NCBI GenBank assembly: GCA_965554225.1
Contig: CBEVZC010000084.1
Coordinates: 1-13,163, forward strand
DNA length: 13,163 nucleotides
Direction: 5' to 3'
Source: BMS3ABIN04 sp965554225
GTDB taxonomy: Bacteria; Bacteroidota; Ignavibacteria; Ignavibacteriales; Melioribacteraceae
Position 1 is the stretch's first letter. Each line of letters opens with the position of its first letter. A program made the translations under genes and the position numbers. This document shows positions 1 through 7,548 of this stretch, piece after piece. The notes under the pieces were generated by a model. The model made no database searches. It was not told where the DNA came from and saw nothing but the letters and a program-made list of their open reading frames with translations.

Positions 1-55
1 GAACCACCGACCCTCTGCTTAAAAGGCAGATGCTCTACCACTGAGCTACGCGCCC
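1..55 (-). tRNA. tRNA-Lys (anticodon TTT), 3' end cut off by window edge
   Basis: Read on the minus strand, this starts with a GGGCGCG acceptor 5' strand (positions 55-49). A D arm follows (GCTC...GAGC around AGTGGTA). The anticodon arm has the stem TCTGC/GCAGA and the loop CTTTTAA. The anticodon TTT lies at plus positions 23-21, which gives lysine. The variable segment and the 5' strand of the T stem (GGTGG, then TTC) are visible. The rest of the T arm, the acceptor 3' strand and any CCA lie beyond position 1, so about 20 nt are missing. The helices pair well, and it looks like an intact functional gene apart from the cut. Confidence 0.95.
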
Positions 56-71
56 AAAAATTGCGAATTCA

Positions 72-100
72 AATTTAATATTTATATTGTTATTATTCAA
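72..100 (-). promoter_or_regulatory. possible sigma-70-type promoter of the tRNA gene
   Basis: On the minus strand, TTGAAT (100-95) and TAAATT (77-72) are separated by exactly 17 nt. Each hexamer matches 4 of 6 positions of the -35 and -10 consensus. Transcription would begin about 10 nt before the mature tRNA 5' end at 55, which is a normal leader length. The surrounding DNA is so AT-rich that chance matches are likely, so this is tentative. Confidence 0.3.
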
Positions 101-123
101 TAAATATTTCTTAATCTCTTCTC

Positions 124-153
124 AATCATTATTTTTTTGATTCGATAATGATT
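124..153. repeat. perfect 9-bp inverted repeat in the tRNA / regulator spacer
   Basis: AATCATTAT (124-132) is followed after 12 nt by its exact reverse complement ATAATGATT (145-153). A run of T follows at 161-167. It could be a transcription-factor operator, or a weak terminator-like hairpin between the minus-strand tRNA and the plus-strand regulator. It lies about 95 nt upstream of the regulator start. No matching site was recognised in front of another gene. Confidence 0.4.
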
Positions 154-220
154 TTATGATATTTTTTAAAGATAAAAAACAGTTAAACTTAAAAATCTAT
201 ATATTTATGAATAATAAAAT

Positions 221-234
221 TATAGTTTACTATA
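221..234. promoter_or_regulatory. short dyad just upstream of the NtrC-type gene
   Basis: TATAGT (221-226) and ACTATA (229-234) form a perfect 6-bp dyad with a 2-nt centre. It abuts a weak AGGA ribosome-binding element (236-239) and ends 13 nt before the ATG at 248. The position would suit an operator that blocks transcription or translation. The dyad is short and AT-rich, so it may be chance. No sigma-54 (-24/-12) promoter motif was seen in this spacer. Confidence 0.2.
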
Positions 235-247
235 TAGGATTAATTTT

Positions 248-1597
248 ATGAGAAGAGATGCTAAAATCCTTATTGCCGATGATGACGAACGAGTCTGCTA
301 TATATTGAAAGAAGAATTGGTAGGAGAGGGATTTGATGCTGATATGGTTTATGATGGTAAGTATGCAATAGAGAGTATAAGTAAAAAAAATTATGATGTT
401 TTATTACTAGATCTTGAAATGAAAGAGGTGTCCGGCGAAGAAGTATTAAAATATGTTCAGGAAAACAGACCAAATCTTCAAGTTATAGTACTTACAGCAA
501 AATCCGAAATAAGAACCGCTATAGAAATTATTAAACTCGGTGCTTACGATTTTTTAACAAAGCCCTACGATTTTCAACAGTTGCTGATTACTTTGGGAAG
601 AGCATTAGAGCATAGGGACCTTATTCTCCAAAACACTATTCTTAATTCTAAAGTAGAACATTCATTACAGAATAAAATAATAGGCGAAAGCAAAAGTTTA
701 AAGGATGTTTTAAAATTAGCGGAGCGGGCTGCTATATCCGACTCAAGTATGCTGCTGGAAGGAGAAACAGGCACAGGGAAAGAGCTTTTCGCTGAATTTA
801 TTCATGAAAATTCTCCGCGAAAGAATAAACCTTTCGTTGCCGTTAATTGTGCTTCTTTACCTGATCAACTAATAGAAAGTGAATTATTCGGTTACGAGAA
901 AGGTGCGTTCACCGATGCTAAAACTTCCAAACCAGGACTTGTGGAAATTGCAGACGGCGGAACATTATTCCTTGATGAAATTGGTGAATTAAGTTTAACT
1001 TTACAACCAAAGCTTTTAAGATTCCTTGAGAACGGTGAATTTAGAAGAATTGGCGGCGTAACAAATCTTACCTCTAATGTAAGAGTAATAGGCGCAACAA
1101 ATAGGAATTTAATTGCGGAAGCAGATAATAGAAATTTTAGGAAAGATTTACTATTTAGATTAAATGTTATTACTTTAACTATTCCACCTTTAAAAGAAAG
1201 AGATGATGATATAATTTTATTGGCAAATTATTTTTTACAAAAAAAATCCTCCGTACGTTCACCTAAAAAGTTATCAAAAGAAGCGCAATCAGAATTGCTG
1301 GTGTATAATTTTCCGGGAAATGTTAGGGAGTTGGAACATATTATTGAAAGAGCAATTATATTTTCCGAAAGCGATGTAATATTACCGAAAGATTTAAGTA
1401 TATCTACAAATCTAAATGCCCTTGCTGAATATGAAAATCCCGAAGACGATACTGCAATTACACTTGATGAACTCGAAAGACTGCATATCCAAAAAACTTT
1501 GAAAAAATTTGGGTGGAATAGAGAAAATACCGCCCGGGCTTTAGGCATAAGCCAAAAAACATTATATTCAAAAATTAGAAAATTTAAGCTTAGATAA
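248..1597 (+). CDS. NtrC-family sigma-54-dependent response regulator (REC-AAA+-Fis)
   Basis: This is a cytoplasmic two-component regulator that, once phosphorylated, would remodel sigma-54 RNA polymerase and open promoters. The receiver spans residues 5-120, with the acidic pair D11/D12, phosphoacceptor D55, T83 and K105. The AAA+ domain spans about 142-372, with Walker A GETGTGKE (172-179), Walker B GGTLFLDEI (237-245), and arginines R298 and R304 in FRKDLLFR. The sigma-54 contact loop reads GAFTDA (219-224) instead of GAFTGA. A Fis-type helix-turn-helix (about 406-449, core NTARALGISQKTLYSKI) ends the protein. The length of 449 is normal for the family. The start is the first ATG, with a weak AGGA 8 nt upstream. 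The stop lies 9 nt before the preferred start of the downstream hybrid kinase, so the two are probably co-transcribed. Family assignment is very secure; the target promoters are unknown. Confidence 0.97.
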   Translation: MRRDAKILIADDDERVCYILKEELVGEGFDADMVYDGKYAIESISKKNYDVLLLDLEMKEVSGEEVLKYVQENRPNLQVIVLTAKSEIRTAIEIIKLGAYDFLTKPYDFQQLLITLGRALEHRDLILQNTILNSKVEHSLQNKIIGESKSLKDVLKLAERAAISDSSMLLEGETGTGKELFAEFIHENSPRKNKPFVAVNCASLPDQLIESELFGYEKGAFTDAKTSKPGLVEIADGGTLFLDEIGELSLTLQPKLLRFLENGEFRRIGGVTNLTSNVRVIGATNRNLIAEADNRNFRKDLLFRLNVITLTIPPLKERDDDIILLANYFLQKKSSVRSPKKLSKEAQSELLVYNFPGNVRELEHIIERAIIFSESDVILPKDLSISTNLNALAEYENPEDDTAITLDELERLHIQKTLKKFGWNRENTARALGISQKTLYSKIRKFKLR

Positions 1598-1606
1598 TTG
1601 TTAAAT

Positions 1607-2980
1607 ATGCAAAATCCCTTTGAGAATCTTCGGCCTGAAACTATAAGTAAATTACTTAAAATCCTTCCTTTGCCCTTAGCTTTATGTGATAAGAATAAAA
1701 ATATTTTTTGGGAGAATAATGAATTTGCAGAATGTTTCAATTCAGATAAAAAACGAAAAGATTTTGCGACTATATTAAAATCTCTTGATGTAGACAACTC
1801 CACCGAATTTAATTGTAATAATTCCAAAGCAGCTGTAAAGTTATTTCCGTTAGGGAAAGATATAGAATTGGAAGGGTATTTAGTTCTGCTGAATTTGAAT
1901 AAAAAATCTAATTCGATGAATGATATACAGAACAAAATTAGAGGAGCAGCACATGATTTAAACAATATTTTGAACAATATTATAAATAGTGTTGATATGT
2001 TAAATCAGAAGTTATCTGATAATACGGATGTTGATTATTTACTGAGTAATATAACTAAGAATTCAAATCGTGCTATTGATCTTACTTCTCAGTTATTGGG
2101 AAGTAAAGTGCCTCACATAAGTTCCAAAAGAAGTATAAATGTAAAAACCTTAGTAACCGAATTATGTAATTCGTTTAAATTAACAGCTCCTAATCTTAGT
2201 TTGGAAACTAATTTGGACAAAGATATATCCGGAATTTACGGAAATTATTCCGAGCTGTATTCCGTCCTGCTAAACTTATGTGTTAATTCAATGGAAGCTT
2301 TATCCGGCACCGGCAAAATAATTATTTCTGCCCATAATGTTTTATCAAACAACGGGCAAAAGGGCAGCGGTAGGAAATATGTATTAATAGAAGTTTCGGA
2401 TAACGGAAGCGGAATTGAGGAAAGCAACTTAGAGAATATTTTTTCAAATAATTTTTCTACAAAGAATAAAACTTATTCGTCCGGGCTTGGGTTATTTAAT
2501 GTAAAAAAAATAATTTCAGAGCACGATGGTTTTATTGAAGTAAAAAGTGAAGTTAACGTTGGAACAACATTTAAAATTTATCTTCCGGTGGAAGAGAAAC
2601 CGGATATTGATCCTGATAAAGCAAAAGACAAAACAATTTTAATAGCTGAAGATGAAGAACCTTTAAGAAGGTTGTTGTCCGACTTATTTACATCATACGA
2701 TTATAATGTAGCCACGGCAGAAAACGGTATAGATGCATTGGAAATAATAAATAAAGGAAATAAAATCGATTTACTGATTATCGATAAAAAAATGCCCGGT
2801 ATGGATGGAGTTGAGTGTGTAAAACAAATACGGGAATCAGGTTACGGTTTCCCGATAATTCTTGCTACGGGTTCTTTTGAAGATGGCGACACAGACTATG
2901 ATAAAAACTTAATTGATAAGTTTTTAGTGAAGCCTTATAGTTTTGAAAAGATTTTGTCTATGGTTAATAAGTTAATTTGA
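1607..2980 (+). CDS. soluble hybrid histidine kinase (PAS-like - DHp/CA - REC)
   Basis: No membrane segment is visible, so a cytoplasmic sensor kinase is expected. Residues here count from the ATG at 1607, 457 aa in all. A PAS-like sensor occupies about 15-98. The phosphoacceptor box is HDLNN with H116, the HDxNN type common in NtrB-like and hybrid kinases. The ATP-binding domain shows the N box LCVNSMEAL (N227), the G1 box DNGSGI (265-270) and the G2 box GLGLF. A C-terminal receiver (about 343-457) has E348/D349, phosphoacceptor D393 and K442. An in-frame TTG at 1598 directly abuts the upstream stop; I prefer the ATG 9 nt later because neither has a good ribosome-binding site and ATG is the norm here. 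It probably signals to or from the adjacent sigma-54 activator. Its last 9 nt overlap the convergent gene at 2972. Confidence 0.93.
   Translation: MQNPFENLRPETISKLLKILPLPLALCDKNKNIFWENNEFAECFNSDKKRKDFATILKSLDVDNSTEFNCNNSKAAVKLFPLGKDIELEGYLVLLNLNKKSNSMNDIQNKIRGAAHDLNNILNNIINSVDMLNQKLSDNTDVDYLLSNITKNSNRAIDLTSQLLGSKVPHISSKRSINVKTLVTELCNSFKLTAPNLSLETNLDKDISGIYGNYSELYSVLLNLCVNSMEALSGTGKIIISAHNVLSNNGQKGSGRKYVLIEVSDNGSGIEESNLENIFSNNFSTKNKTYSSGLGLFNVKKIISEHDGFIEVKSEVNVGTTFKIYLPVEEKPDIDPDKAKDKTILIAEDEEPLRRLLSDLFTSYDYNVATAENGIDALEIINKGNKIDLLIIDKKMPGMDGVECVKQIRESGYGFPIILATGSFEDGDTDYDKNLIDKFLVKPYSFEKILSMVNKLI
2903..2925 (-). terminator. possible weak hairpin terminator for the long minus-strand unit, inside the opposing gene
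   Basis: AAAAACTT (2903-2910) and AAGTTTTT (2918-2925) form a perfect 8-bp inverted repeat with a 7-nt loop. It lies 47 nt beyond the minus-strand stop at 2972. The T-rich arm supplies a short U tract on the transcript. The stem has only one G-C pair, so it is weak and could be chance. Confidence 0.22.
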
Positions 2981-3661
2981 GTTACCTTCCTCTTCCGCAT
3001 TCATTCTGAGATCAATCATTTTCAAATGATTTACGTATTCTTTAAATACGGGTTTTTTGATAGAGGTTAATTTTTCCAGCACATCTATTATTTCTTTTGA
3101 AGCAGTTTCTAGAAAATCTATTCGCTTTTGCATGCCCTCTTTTGATATGTCATCCTTACCAAGCTCTCTGCGGAGGGCGGCAATAGATAAATTAATCAAA
3201 GTTAACGGCTGCTTAATTTGATGGTTTGCCGTTAAAACAGTAGCAGAATATGTGTTTACTTTTTCAAGTTCCACAAGTAAATTCTGAGTTTCTCTAAATC
3301 GTAAAGCAGAATTGATTCGTGCAATCAGCTCTATTCTATTAAATGGTTTTTTTATGTAGTCATACGCTCCAAGTTCCAATCCCTTTTTAATGTCATCTGA
3401 TCCCGTTAATGCAGTTACCATTATAATCGGTATCTTCTTTGTCCTTTCTTCTTTAGTCAATACTTCACAAACTTCAAACCCCGACATTCCCGGCATCATA
3501 ATATCGAGCAATATTAAATCCGGTTGACCTTCAGTTGCTCTTTTTATTCCGGTCGGACCGTCATAAGCCGTTATAACATCAAATCCTTCATGGTGTAAGC
3601 GATCCTGTAAAATGAAAACATTGTCCGGTTGGTCATCGATAATTAATACTTTTCTATTCAT
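2972..3661 (-). CDS. response regulator fused to a DHp (HisKA-like) domain, no ATPase domain
   Basis: A 229-residue cytoplasmic protein. The receiver (2-122) is canonical, with D9/D10, phosphoacceptor D53 in LILLDIMMPG, T83 and K105. After a short coiled-coil linker (about 122-138), residues 140-203 look like a histidine-kinase dimerisation helix pair. They contain the H-box-like ANHQIKQPL, with H147 in the place of the phosphorylatable histidine, and a second helix at about 176-200. The protein then ends after a charged 25-residue tail, so no ATP-binding (CA) domain exists and it cannot be a self-sufficient kinase. It could be a phosphotransfer protein comparable in logic to Spo0B, or a dimerisation partner or inhibitor of the kinase encoded just upstream. 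Its ATG overlaps that kinase's stop by 8 nt, implying coupling. Domain assignment is good; the role is inferred. Confidence 0.9.
   Translation of the reverse strand: MNRKVLIIDDQPDNVFILQDRLHHEGFDVITAYDGPTGIKRATEGQPDLILLDIMMPGMSGFEVCEVLTKEERTKKIPIIMVTALTGSDDIKKGLELGAYDYIKKPFNRIELIARINSALRFRETQNLLVELEKVNTYSATVLTANHQIKQPLTLINLSIAALRRELGKDDISKEGMQKRIDFLETASKEIIDVLEKLTSIKKPVFKEYVNHLKMIDLRMNAEEEGNSN
3014..3058 (+). terminator. possible Rho-independent terminator of the plus-strand unit, inside the opposing gene
   Basis: Starting 34 nt after the plus-strand stop at 2980, AATCATTT (3014-3021) and AAATGATT (3024-3031) form a perfect inverted repeat. A second hairpin, CGTATT (3034-3039) with AATACG (3045-3050), follows directly. 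It ends in GG and six T residues (3053-3058). The order hairpin then T tract is right for plus-strand termination. The stems are AT-rich, and the whole element lies within the coding sequence of the convergent receiver-DHp gene. Confidence 0.4.
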
Positions 3662-6600
3662 GTATTTTTATTTTCCTAAATAAGTTTTGTAATTTGTTTT
3701 TTAGAAGATTTGTATTTATAGGTTTAGTTATCAAATCATCAAATCCGTTTCTTTCCAAAATTTCTCTATCGGATAACATTGCATAAGCCGTTAAAGCATA
3801 AATTGGTAAATTAATAAACCTTGCATCCTTTCTAATTCTTTTAATTGTTTCAAATCCGTCCAGCTTAGGCATCATAATATCGAGCAGTATTAAGTCCGGT
3901 GTTTCTTTTTCTAATATATCCAAACATTCAAAACCGTTTTTTGCATATATTACAGAGTACCCAAAATTTTTAACTATTTCACCAACTGTATATAAAGCAT
4001 CATTATCGTCATCCACAACTAATACTTTACCGCTTGAATTTGTCTTGCTTTCAATTTTTCTATTTGTGATTCTATTATCTATAGAATCCATTTTGCTATC
4101 ATCTATAATTAGAGTGTTCTTTATACCTTCATTTTCATATATATGTAAACTATCACGAATAACTTTTAATACATCTAAAGGATGAAGCTTAACTTTATAA
4201 GTTAGTTGATCAAGTTTTTTGGTAAGGTCACGACTAATGTTAACGTCTATATTCTTATTGATAACCAGAGCAACCGGAATGGTGCTTGTATATCTATTAT
4301 TTTGAATTTTATAAACCAAATCAAAAGGATCGTAATTATCATTTAATAGTTCAATTGTAATAACATCAGGATTTCCCGAAATTATTTGTCCTAAAATATT
4401 GGTATAGTCATCCAAGCAAATTATTTCTAAATTATCTTTGTCTTGTAACCCTTCATAAGATTGATCTCCCACAAAAAATATTTTAAATGACTTATTTAGT
4501 TCCGCAAGGGAATGCATTTTTTCAAAACTCTTAACAATACTATTTATTGAAATGGGAGCGACAAAATAATTTGAGATACCTAAACCGAAACCAATATTTT
4601 TCTTTTCAATAATATTAATGATCACAATTGGGATTTCATTACTAGTAGCAACCATTTTAAAATCATGCAGTATATTCCAACAACCGGGAAAGTTAGCATC
4701 GAGAATAACGGCATTTGGTTTAAGGTCTAATATCTCATTTAAATTTATATTATCAGAATTTATAAGTACATCAAAGTTGTTAGAAATAAGGTAATCGCTA
4801 ATTATTTTTCTGGTTTCTTTTCCTTCAATAATTAGATATGCAGATTGTTTTACAGGGGCGGCATTATTATTACTACTTATTTTATAACCGGTTTTAGCGG
4901 GAACAATTATTTTTTTTACGGCATTAGGTATTGTTACGGAAAATTTTGTTCCAATTCCTGGTTTGCTTTCCAGGCTAATATTACCGTTTAACATTTCAAT
5001 ATACTTTTTACAAATTGCCAATCCTAGTCCGGTCCCGTCATAGCTTCGCGAAATTCCTTCGTCAACTTGTCTAAATTCTTCAAATACCTTTTCGCGGTTA
5101 TCGTCGTCAATGCCAATGCCGGAATCCGATATTTCAAAAGCTAGATCTTTAGAATCCTTCTTAATTAATAAATCAATTTTAATAAATCCTTTTTCTGTAA
5201 ACTTAATTGCATTGCCAACTAAATTAAAAAATATTTGCTCAAGTTTTATTCTGTCGGTGAATATTAAATAGTCATAATCGTCTTTTATATCAATAATAAA
5301 AGATAAATTCTTCTCTGCTATTAGCGGTTCAACGACTGATCTAATATCATTCAAAAACTGTTTAAGCAAGAAATTATCATTCTTTACGCTAACATTTCCC
5401 GATTCAATTTTTGAGAATTCCAAAATATTGTTTATTAAATCGAGCAATCTTTTGCTATTACGCAAAACAACTTTGAGGCGCTCTTTTGTTTCCGGAAGGG
5501 TCACCGTATCTCTAAGCATAAGCTCCGTTAGTCCAATTATAGAATTCTGAGGCGTTCTTAATTCATGGGACATGCTTGCTAAAAACTGAGATTTGACTTT
5601 AGCGGATTCTAATGCTTTAGCAGTCTGTAGCTCTAATTCTTTTGTATTATGTTTTAATTCGTCGTGCAGTTTAATTAATTCTTCGTTTTGCTCCGTTACT
5701 TGCTTGTTCTTTTTCTGATAAGCTTCATTTAGCTTCTTAAGTTCCTCAACTAACTCCTTTTGTTGTTCAAATGTTTTAGCATTTATTAAGCCAATAGACA
5801 ATTGTTCTTGAATTGTATCCAAATAAAGATTTATATCATTCGGAGGATTATTTCCAGATGCGAGTTCTAAGATTGCAATTACTTCTTTATTATATATAAT
5901 AGGTAAAATTAAGACGTATTTTATTTTGATTTCGGTAATACCCGTGCTAATTATCGGAAAGTCTTCGTTAAAATTAAACTCTATTTTCTTTTTATCTTTA
6001 ATAGCATTTCTATAAAGTTCAACATTGTGAGGATTGGAAAATTGTTCCTCGCCAAAACCGTATGAGGTAAGAAGTCTAAATCCTTCACCCTCAACCGAAT
6101 AAAGTGCTCCGAACGGAACTTTGGTTGTTGAAATAATTTTATTTAAAGCGGCAACGGAAACTTCGTCTAAAGTGGGATTTTTATTTATTAGGGTAAGAAA
6201 TTCCGAATATTCTTTTTCGATCTTTTCTTTTTCCTTTAATTTATCTACCATCTTGTTAAATGCTTCACCCAATCTACCAATTTCATCATTAGTGATAATT
6301 TTTACTTTATGGTTCAAATCTCCGCCGCTTATTTTCGACACAGCTAAATCGAGGGAAGATATTTGACGTCGGATTTTAGTAGTAAACAGAAATACAAGTA
6401 TTATGGAAAGGGGAATACCGGCAAGCAAAATTACTACTACGAACATACTCATTGTAGAACGAAATTCAGCAGCTTCTTTTGATTTCGTAAATATTAAAAA
6501 ATCTAAATTTTGATAATTTGATATAAGATTTGTTGGAATATAATGTGTAGCCAGAAAATCGGCGTTTTTTAATTCTTCTCCTGAGATTTCAAAGTTACCG

Positions 6601-7181
6601 GCAGACTTTAATTTTTTAGCTGCATTAATTATATTAATTAAATATTCTTTGTTTTCACGTTGATTTGAGAATTCAATAGGAGCGCCGTTTTTTATTAAGG
6701 CAACATCAGCTCTTATTCTTTCAGCCAATTTAGTTAAATAAATTGATGTTATTACACGACCAAAATAATAAAAATTTGTTCCTTCCGACCTTTTTCTGAG
6801 TATAATATTCGGATTGAGTCCTACGAATTGTGAAATAGAAATTGCTTTTTTATTAATTCCTGAAGCATTATTAAAAGCTGATTTTGAAAAGTCAATTTCC
6901 CCTTTATTATTTGCATGAAGAATGAAATCTAAATGCGTTCCACTTAGGCTTATATCTGATAGGTTAGAAGTTATCTGCTTGAGTTTAATAAATTCATCTT
7001 CCGAATTTTGTATAGATTTTTGTAAGACAAAAATAAAATCGTTGGCGGAATTAACCAGTTCTTTTGAATCCTGGTTTTGAAGTAATTTTTTTGTAGAGGA
7101 ATAATAAATTAAGGTGGATGAAACCGAAATTAGAACAATTGCCGCAAATATAATAAGTAGAAGTTTAACATTAATTTTCAT
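3654..7181 (-). CDS. membrane hybrid histidine kinase (sensor-HAMP-GAF-HisKA-CA-two eroded RECs-REC)
   Basis: A 1175-residue inner-membrane kinase. TM1 is about 5-27 and TM2 about 245-267, enclosing a periplasmic sensor of about 215 residues, possibly Cache-like. Next come HAMP (268-320), a GAF-like domain (about 325-467), a coiled coil (468-530) and HisKA. The H box is SMSHELRTPQ with H539; the residue after TP is Q where L is usual. The ATPase has N box NLVGNAIKF (N657), DSGIGI (686-691) and GTGLGL (716-721). Three receiver-like units follow. At 781-893 D828 is kept but the acidic pair and lysine are lost. At 899-1012 E944 sits at the phosphoacceptor position. At 1052-1168 the unit is intact, with D1057/D1058, D1101, T1131 and K1153. 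Its start overlaps the stand-alone receiver gene by 11 nt, and its stop overlaps the receiver-DHp gene by 8 nt. Confidence 0.96.
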   Translation of the reverse strand: MKINVKLLLIIFAAIVLISVSSTLIYYSSTKKLLQNQDSKELVNSANDFIFVLQKSIQNSEDEFIKLKQITSNLSDISLSGTHLDFILHANNKGEIDFSKSAFNNASGINKKAISISQFVGLNPNIILRKRSEGTNFYYFGRVITSIYLTKLAERIRADVALIKNGAPIEFSNQRENKEYLINIINAAKKLKSAGNFEISGEELKNADFLATHYIPTNLISNYQNLDFLIFTKSKEAAEFRSTMSMFVVVILLAGIPLSIILVFLFTTKIRRQISSLDLAVSKISGGDLNHKVKIITNDEIGRLGEAFNKMVDKLKEKEKIEKEYSEFLTLINKNPTLDEVSVAALNKIISTTKVPFGALYSVEGEGFRLLTSYGFGEEQFSNPHNVELYRNAIKDKKKIEFNFNEDFPIISTGITEIKIKYVLILPIIYNKEVIAILELASGNNPPNDINLYLDTIQEQLSIGLINAKTFEQQKELVEELKKLNEAYQKKNKQVTEQNEELIKLHDELKHNTKELELQTAKALESAKVKSQFLASMSHELRTPQNSIIGLTELMLRDTVTLPETKERLKVVLRNSKRLLDLINNILEFSKIESGNVSVKNDNFLLKQFLNDIRSVVEPLIAEKNLSFIIDIKDDYDYLIFTDRIKLEQIFFNLVGNAIKFTEKGFIKIDLLIKKDSKDLAFEISDSGIGIDDDNREKVFEEFRQVDEGISRSYDGTGLGLAICKKYIEMLNGNISLESKPGIGTKFSVTIPNAVKKIIVPAKTGYKISSNNNAAPVKQSAYLIIEGKETRKIISDYLISNNFDVLINSDNINLNEILDLKPNAVILDANFPGCWNILHDFKMVATSNEIPIVIINIIEKKNIGFGLGISNYFVAPISINSIVKSFEKMHSLAELNKSFKIFFVGDQSYEGLQDKDNLEIICLDDYTNILGQIISGNPDVITIELLNDNYDPFDLVYKIQNNRYTSTIPVALVINKNIDVNISRDLTKKLDQLTYKVKLHPLDVLKVIRDSLHIYENEGIKNTLIIDDSKMDSIDNRITNRKIESKTNSSGKVLVVDDDNDALYTVGEIVKNFGYSVIYAKNGFECLDILEKETPDLILLDIMMPKLDGFETIKRIRKDARFINLPIYALTAYAMLSDREILERNGFDDLITKPINTNLLKNKLQNLFRKIKIHE

Positions 7182-7548
7182 GTTCTTCTTTTTGTAAAAC
7201 TTTTCTCATGGCGATGATTAACTCATCCAGGTCATAAGGTTTATTTATAAAATCGGCGGCTCCCAATTTTGCTGCTTCAATTGCACTCTTTACATCTGCA
7301 TAAGCGGTTAAAACAATAATTTTTACATCTAGTTTTTCTTCGTTTGCCTTTTTTAGTACAAAGAAACCGTCTTTATCAGGCATAACCAGATCTAATAAAA
7401 CCAAATCAACATGATTACCTGAGTGTAAATATTCAAATGCACCGTCAGCATTAGTAACGAAATGTGTAGTATATCCAATTTCTTTTAATTCTTCTGATAA
7501 AATTGTACACAAGTTTATGTCATCGTCAACAATTAAAATAGATTCCAT
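7171..7548 (-). CDS. single-domain response regulator (CheY-like receiver)
   Basis: At 125 residues this is a receiver domain and nothing more. It has the acidic cluster D8-D10, phosphoacceptor D53 (LVLLDLVMP), T81 (VLTAYAD) and K103 (NKPYD), all the residues needed for phosphorylation. With no output domain, it should act by protein-protein contact or as a phosphorelay intermediate. The pattern around K103 and the AIEAAKLGAADF segment resembles receivers of NtrC-type proteins more than chemotaxis CheY. Its ATG overlaps the secretin stop by 1 nt (TAATG), and its 3' end overlaps the large hybrid kinase by 11 nt. It therefore links the secretion/pilus genes to the signalling genes. The partner is probably the adjacent hybrid kinase, by inference from position. 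Confidence 0.95.
   Translation of the reverse strand: MESILIVDDDINLCTILSEELKEIGYTTHFVTNADGAFEYLHSGNHVDLVLLDLVMPDKDGFFVLKKANEEKLDVKIIVLTAYADVKSAIEAAKLGAADFINKPYDLDELIIAMRKVLQKEEHEN

Noticed and set aside
1598..1600. TTG as start of the soluble hybrid kinase
   Set aside because: It abuts the upstream stop and is possible. The in-frame ATG at 1607 is preferred because ATG is used by every other gene here and the extra three residues add no domain.
1228..1977. 249-codon open frame on the minus strand
   Set aside because: It lies antisense across the end of the sigma-54 activator and the start of the hybrid kinase, both of which have full family motifs. Its translation is Ser/Phe/Leu-rich with no recognisable domain.
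6121..6366. 81-codon plus-strand open frame
   Set aside because: It is antisense to the HAMP/GAF region of the large kinase and has no family features or ribosome-binding site.
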